Below, piece after piece: positions 5,816 through 7,927 of a stretch of 7,927 nucleotides of DNA. This DNA is from JASSUD01 sp031963365 (GTDB lineage Bacteria > Pseudomonadota > Gammaproteobacteria > Burkholderiales > Burkholderiaceae). Location: the NCBI GenBank assembly GCA_031963365.1, contig JASSUF010000122.1:1-7927 (forward strand). Reading direction: 5' to 3'. A program made the position numbers and the translations under genes. Position 1 is the first letter of the stretch; each line of letters starts with the position of its first letter. Under the pieces are notes generated by a model. The model saw nothing but the letters and a program-made list of their open reading frames with translations, searched no databases and was not told the origin of the DNA.

Positions 5816-5852
5816 GGCGAAAGAACTCAGGAAAGACGGCGGTATGGCAGAC
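5816..5852 (+). repeat. 37-bp inverted copy, right arm
   Basis: Plus-strand partner of 5622-5658, sharing GGCGAAAG, AGGAAAGA and GGTATG at the same spacing. Together the arms enclose the hairpin cluster at 5703-5763, as the ends of a small element or an inverted duplication would. Confidence 0.6.
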
Positions 5853-5924
5853 CAATACGCCTTAACACCTCAACAAAAAAATGTAGAGCGAGGCTCTGAA
5901 TCTTGGAATCCGGTCGGTTTTTAA
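5844..5924 (+). CDS. Possible 26-residue peptide
   Basis: ATG at 5844 opens MADQYALTPQQKNVERGSES, then WNPVGF and TAA at 5922-5924. AGGA at 5829-5832 is a rather distant ribosome binding site (11 nt). The inverted partner arm starts a shorter peptide with a similar TPxQK segment, so the start region may be duplicated. It may be the truncated beginning of a longer gene. Not recognised; weak support. Confidence 0.22.
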   Translation: MADQYALTPQQKNVERGSESWNPVGF

Positions 5925-5953
5925 AAACATTTTATTCATGGATGGAGAAAGTA

Positions 5954-6286
5954 ATGAATGATTTTATTGTGAGCAATAAAGATATTTCAATCATGTTAGG
6001 CGCATGGCCTATACCTTTAGAAATCGATAAAGCTACGGAGATAGGACAAGTATTATTAGATGCTAATTACAAAAGTTTTAATTATGTTAATGGGGAAGAT
6101 AACAAAAGTGTATTTAAGTTGGATGTGGAGGCATTTACTACGCCGCACTCAACATTAGCTGTAATAGCAATTTGCAATAAATTTAAAGCTCAAGCATTTA
6201 ATTTTCCAGGGGCGGAAAAATCTCCAGCTTTTAATTTTTGGTACAAGTTGCGCGAAGATGTGATTTGTTCTTTATTAGGGCCGTAA
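5954..6286 (+). CDS. Small hypothetical protein, paralog 1 of a tandem pair
   Basis: 110 residues. The frame opens at 5903, but ATG 5954 has GGAG at 5943-5946 with 7-nt spacing and starts MNDFIVSNKDISIMLGAW, aligning with the start of the next gene. Shared landmarks with that paralog are IVSN-x-x-IS-x-(M/I)LGA (residues 5-16), GQ-x-LLDAN-x-KS-x-N (about 31-43), (V/I)FKLD(V/I)E-x-F (about 52-61) and a FP motif near residue 82. No membrane segment, signal peptide or catalytic motif is seen. The protein is soluble and mixed alpha/beta in appearance. It sits 75 bp ahead of its paralog and upstream of parB, so it may belong to the replicon's maintenance region. I do not recognise a characterised family; similar short proteins occur on plasmids and integrative elements as far as I recall. 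Confidence 0.8.
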   Translation: MNDFIVSNKDISIMLGAWPIPLEIDKATEIGQVLLDANYKSFNYVNGEDNKSVFKLDVEAFTTPHSTLAVIAICNKFKAQAFNFPGAEKSPAFNFWYKLREDVICSLLGP

Positions 6287-6361
6287 AACATATAAATTTA
6301 TTTAAAATCAAAATGTAAAGCAATTTGTTTAAATGAAATATCATAAATTTTAGGTAGAAAA

Positions 6362-6727
6362 ATGAGCGTTTCTATTGTGAGTAATCAACATATTTCAGCT
6401 ATTTTAGGCGCGTATTCAAAAACTAGTAAAGAATGGTTTTCGGATTATGACGCCAAAATAAAAGGCCAAATGCTTCTCGATGCAAATTGCAAAAGTGTTA
6501 ATTCTCGTTATGGAGAAAACAATAATTTGATATTTAAATTAGATATCGAATTATTTGAGACTTTCTATGACATGGTGCAAGCCATGAAATTTTGTGATTC
6601 CCTCGAATATCAGTCATGTGCATTTCCTGAATGGCATATATCTAAATCATTTTCATTACTACAAACGATGCGCCACGCTATCAGTTGCTGTGTGCCAGGT
6701 TATGCGAATGCTAAATTGAGTATATGA
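6362..6727 (+). CDS. Small hypothetical protein, paralog 2 of a tandem pair
   Basis: 121 residues, same family as the preceding gene: VSIVSNQHISAILGAYS at the start, GQMLLDANCKSVNSRYGENN at about 37-56, IFKLDIELFETFYDMVQAMK at about 59-78, and a Cys-rich end (HAISCCVPGY). It is about 11 residues longer than its neighbour, mainly through an insertion after residue 17 and a longer tail. ATG 6362 has a weak AGGTAG (6352-6357). The two proteins have diverged strongly outside the landmarks, so the duplication is old or the pair was assembled from two sources. Function unknown; conserved blocks suggest one fold with different partners or targets. Confidence 0.8.
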   Translation: MSVSIVSNQHISAILGAYSKTSKEWFSDYDAKIKGQMLLDANCKSVNSRYGENNNLIFKLDIELFETFYDMVQAMKFCDSLEYQSCAFPEWHISKSFSLLQTMRHAISCCVPGYANAKLSI

Positions 6728-6753
6728 GGATATTTTTAAAAATATAAATCTAA

Positions 6754-6790
6754 TTTCAATGCTATTTATACTAAATAAATGGCATTGAAA
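6754..6790. repeat. Strong 16-bp hairpin between paralog 2 and parB
   Basis: TTTCAATGCTATTTAT at 6754-6769 pairs with ATAAATGGCATTGAAA at 6775-6790, with a single T-G wobble and a 5-nt loop (ACTAA). A second A/T-only hairpin follows (AAATTAAAA 6789-6797 with TTTTAATTT 6803-6811), then TTTTT (6809-6813). It may end transcription of the small genes. As a long palindrome about 40 bp before parB it could equally be a ParB-bound centromere (parS) or an operator. Confidence 0.65.
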
Positions 6791-6929
6791 ATTAAAAATA
6801 AATTTTAATTTTTCTGTCTAAGGATTGATCGATGAAAAAGAAGGAAATCACAAAAGAAGAGAATGTTGTTCATGATGAAATTCAAGACATTCCATTTGAT
6901 CAACTCTTTTTATCTAGTGAAAATGCTAG

Positions 6930-6936
6930 AAAAAAC
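6930..6936 (+). other. A AAA AAC slippery heptamer at the parB frame switch
   Basis: In the frame of ATG 6832 the codons AAA (6931-6933) and AAC (6934-6936) follow A6930, giving the X XXY YYZ form. A -1 slip here makes the next codon CAG at 6936-6938, exactly the downstream parB frame. No strong stimulatory stem or Shine-Dalgarno-like sequence is evident nearby (only a 4-bp TGGC/GCCA stem). Confidence 0.4.
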
Positions 6937-6956
6937 AGCCCACTGGCATTGAAGAA

Positions 6957-7925
6957 TTGGCCATCAATATTAAAGAAGAAGGCTTGTTGCAAAATTTGAT
7001 TGCTAGCCCTGTGATGGAAGGTGAGCATAAAGGCAAATACGCTGTGGTAGCGGGAGGGCGTCGTTGGCGTGCAATAGGTTTACTTGTGCAGCAAAAAGAA
7101 TGGGAAAAAGAGGTCAAAGTGCCTTGTAAGGTCTTGCCGTTAGTGCAAGCAATCACAGCAAGCTTGTCTGAAAATGAGCAGCGCGAAATGATGCACCCCG
7201 CAGATCGTTTTGATGCTTATAAAAAGCTGATTGATTCTGGAAAAACCATTGAATATGTGGCGGCAGTGCATGGGGTGAAGCCACGGACGATTGAGCAATA
7301 TCTAAAACTCGCCGATATATCCCCCAAAATATTTGAACTCTTTCGTCAAGATCAAATCAATCTTCCACAAATGCAGGCGCTTACTTTAGAGAATAATCAT
7401 GACATTCAAGAGCAAGTTTGGTTTGGCGCTCAGGAGTGGCAGCGACAGCCTTATCAATTAGCGCGGCGTTTAATTAACGAGGATATCGACTCGCAAAGCA
7501 ATCGCATCGCTCTCTTCGTTGGCTTATCAGCCTATGAAGCGGCTGGCGGCCCCATCCGCCGCGACCTCTTTAGTACAAGTGACACGGGCTATCTTTGTGA
7601 TGCTGAACTTTTGCATCGCCTCGCTAAGGAAAAATTTGAGGGTACAGCAGAAAAAGTGCGCGCAGAAGGGTGGGGGTGGGTTGAGATTAATCCAGACCTT
7701 TCTTTTGCAGAGCTGAGTAAATTTTCTGAGTTACCTTCGACGCAGCGCGAGTTGTCAGCAGAAGAAATGCAGCAGTACGAAGACTTGCAAGAGCAAGAGG
7801 GAAATTTACGCGAAAAGATGGAGGTGCTTGATATTGATGATGAAGAGGAATATGAGGAATATAAGAAATTAGGTAACTCCCCAGGTACCGCTGGATTATT
7901 GATCAGCAGGAGGAACATGAAGTGA
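6957..7925 (+). CDS. parB: ParB-family plasmid partition protein (main open frame)
   Basis: 322 codons counted from a TTG at 6957, which is only the first possible start in this frame; the native start is 6832. ParB binds parS DNA, loads CTP-dependent clamps and works with a ParA ATPase to segregate the replicon. Domains: ParB/sulfiredoxin nucleotide-binding domain at about 1-70 with GGRRWRA (33-39) as the GERRxRA box; helix-turn-helix about 97-117 (TIEYVAAVHGVKPRTIEQYL); helical domain to about 180; then ALFVGLSAYEAAGGPIRRDL and KVRAEGWGWVEINPD, typical of the long plasmid/ICE ParB class; acidic linker about 291-305 (LDIDDEEEYEEYKKL). The final residues GLLISRRNMK are probably an out-of-frame end. 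No parA is visible in the window; it may lie outside. Confidence 0.85.
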   Translation: MAINIKEEGLLQNLIASPVMEGEHKGKYAVVAGGRRWRAIGLLVQQKEWEKEVKVPCKVLPLVQAITASLSENEQREMMHPADRFDAYKKLIDSGKTIEYVAAVHGVKPRTIEQYLKLADISPKIFELFRQDQINLPQMQALTLENNHDIQEQVWFGAQEWQRQPYQLARRLINEDIDSQSNRIALFVGLSAYEAAGGPIRRDLFSTSDTGYLCDAELLHRLAKEKFEGTAEKVRAEGWGWVEINPDLSFAELSKFSELPSTQRELSAEEMQQYEDLQEQEGNLREKMEVLDIDDEEEYEEYKKLGNSPGTAGLLISRRNMK

Positions 7926-7927
7926 TC

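Larger units (their letters stand above)
5553..5852. other. GC-rich intergenic island packed with short hairpins
   Basis: Much more GC-rich than the genes around it and without a convincing gene. Perfect stems with very short loops follow one another: GGCCC/GGGCC 5565-5578, CGGCG/CGCCG 5586-5597, GCCCC/GGGGC 5703-5715, CGCAGCC/GGCTGCG 5736-5752 and the palindrome CCGCATGCGG 5754-5763. Its TAGCTTGCGGC and CGCTCGCCGC segments also occur, inverted, within 1-98. Open frames on both strands here are low-complexity readings of the repeats. It could be a non-coding structured RNA, a transfer or replication locus, or a pile-up of dispersed repeats. Confidence 0.55.
6832..7927 (+). pseudogene. parB: parB gene, complete start but reading frame broken; continues past the window
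   Basis: The true start is ATG 6832, with AAGGA at 6820-6824 (7-nt spacing). The first frame gives MKKKEITKEENVVHDEIQDI, then PFDQLFLSSENARKN, the usual ParB N-terminal lead, and would stop at 6997-6999. The next part of the same protein (QPTGIEELAINIKEEGLLQN) is in the -1 frame, blocked upstream by TAG at 6927-6929. The switch point is the run of six A at 6930-6935. A second -1 change is likely between 7874 and 7895, because bases 7892-7927 read WIIDQQEEHEVI in the third frame while the main frame stops at 7925. Causes could be two single-base losses (mutation or read error) or, for the first, programmed frameshifting. Long plasmid ParBs of this type continue well beyond this point. Confidence 0.6.

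Noticed and set aside
5580..5855. 91-codon minus-strand frame and overlapping plus-strand frames in the GC island
   Set aside because: They arise from the GC-rich inverted repeats, are biased to R/P/G/A, and overlap each other on both strands without supporting start signals.
7589..7918. 109-codon Ser-rich minus-strand frame inside parB
   Set aside because: It is the complement of the acidic parB linker; Ser runs are antisense of GAA/GAG-rich codons.

Overview
The window looks like accessory DNA, probably plasmid or an integrated element, from an AT-rich bacterium. It holds a toxin-antitoxin pair, a serine resolvase with its own recombination site, a plasmid-type ParB gene and two proteins of the kind seen in host-associated bacteria (a membrane-hairpin/coiled-coil protein and a HEAT-repeat protein). 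An intracellular or amoeba-associated proteobacterium (for example Legionellales or a Rickettsiales-like lineage) fits the mix, but this is inference; there is no rRNA or marker gene.

Layout: 1-97 may be the end of a truncated gene, followed by AT-rich DNA with nested palindromes. 309-988 (minus) is a vapBC operon whose promoter lies inside an 11+11 bp palindromic operator. 1082-1183 is copy A of a 102-bp dispersed repeat. 1244-1807 has no convincing gene. 1852-2970 (plus) is a 372-aa protein with a disordered Pro-rich N-terminus, a membrane-like hairpin and a C-terminal coiled coil, preceded by a perfect 13-bp hairpin and followed by a terminator. 3158-3721 (minus) is a Tn3-type resolvase; 3743-3861 just upstream is a three-subsite res. 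3872-4123 may be a decayed transposase end. 4153-5304 (minus) is the HEAT-repeat protein.

A GC-rich island (5433-5852) follows. It contains repeat copy B, a run of short-loop hairpins and a pair of 37-bp inverted copies. Then come two tandem paralogous small genes (5954-6286, 6362-6727), a strong 16-bp hairpin (6754-6790), and a ParB gene starting at 6832. ParB is split between two frames, with the break falling at a canonical A AAA AAC heptamer; a second apparent frame change lies near the window edge.

Together the vapBC addiction module, resolvase/res and parB form a typical stability set for a low-copy replicon: post-segregational killing, multimer resolution and partition. The HEAT and membrane-hairpin proteins look like cargo. 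The most novel points are the resolvase/res module, the parB slippery break with its neighbouring hairpin, the paralogous small gene pair, and the hairpin-rich GC island.
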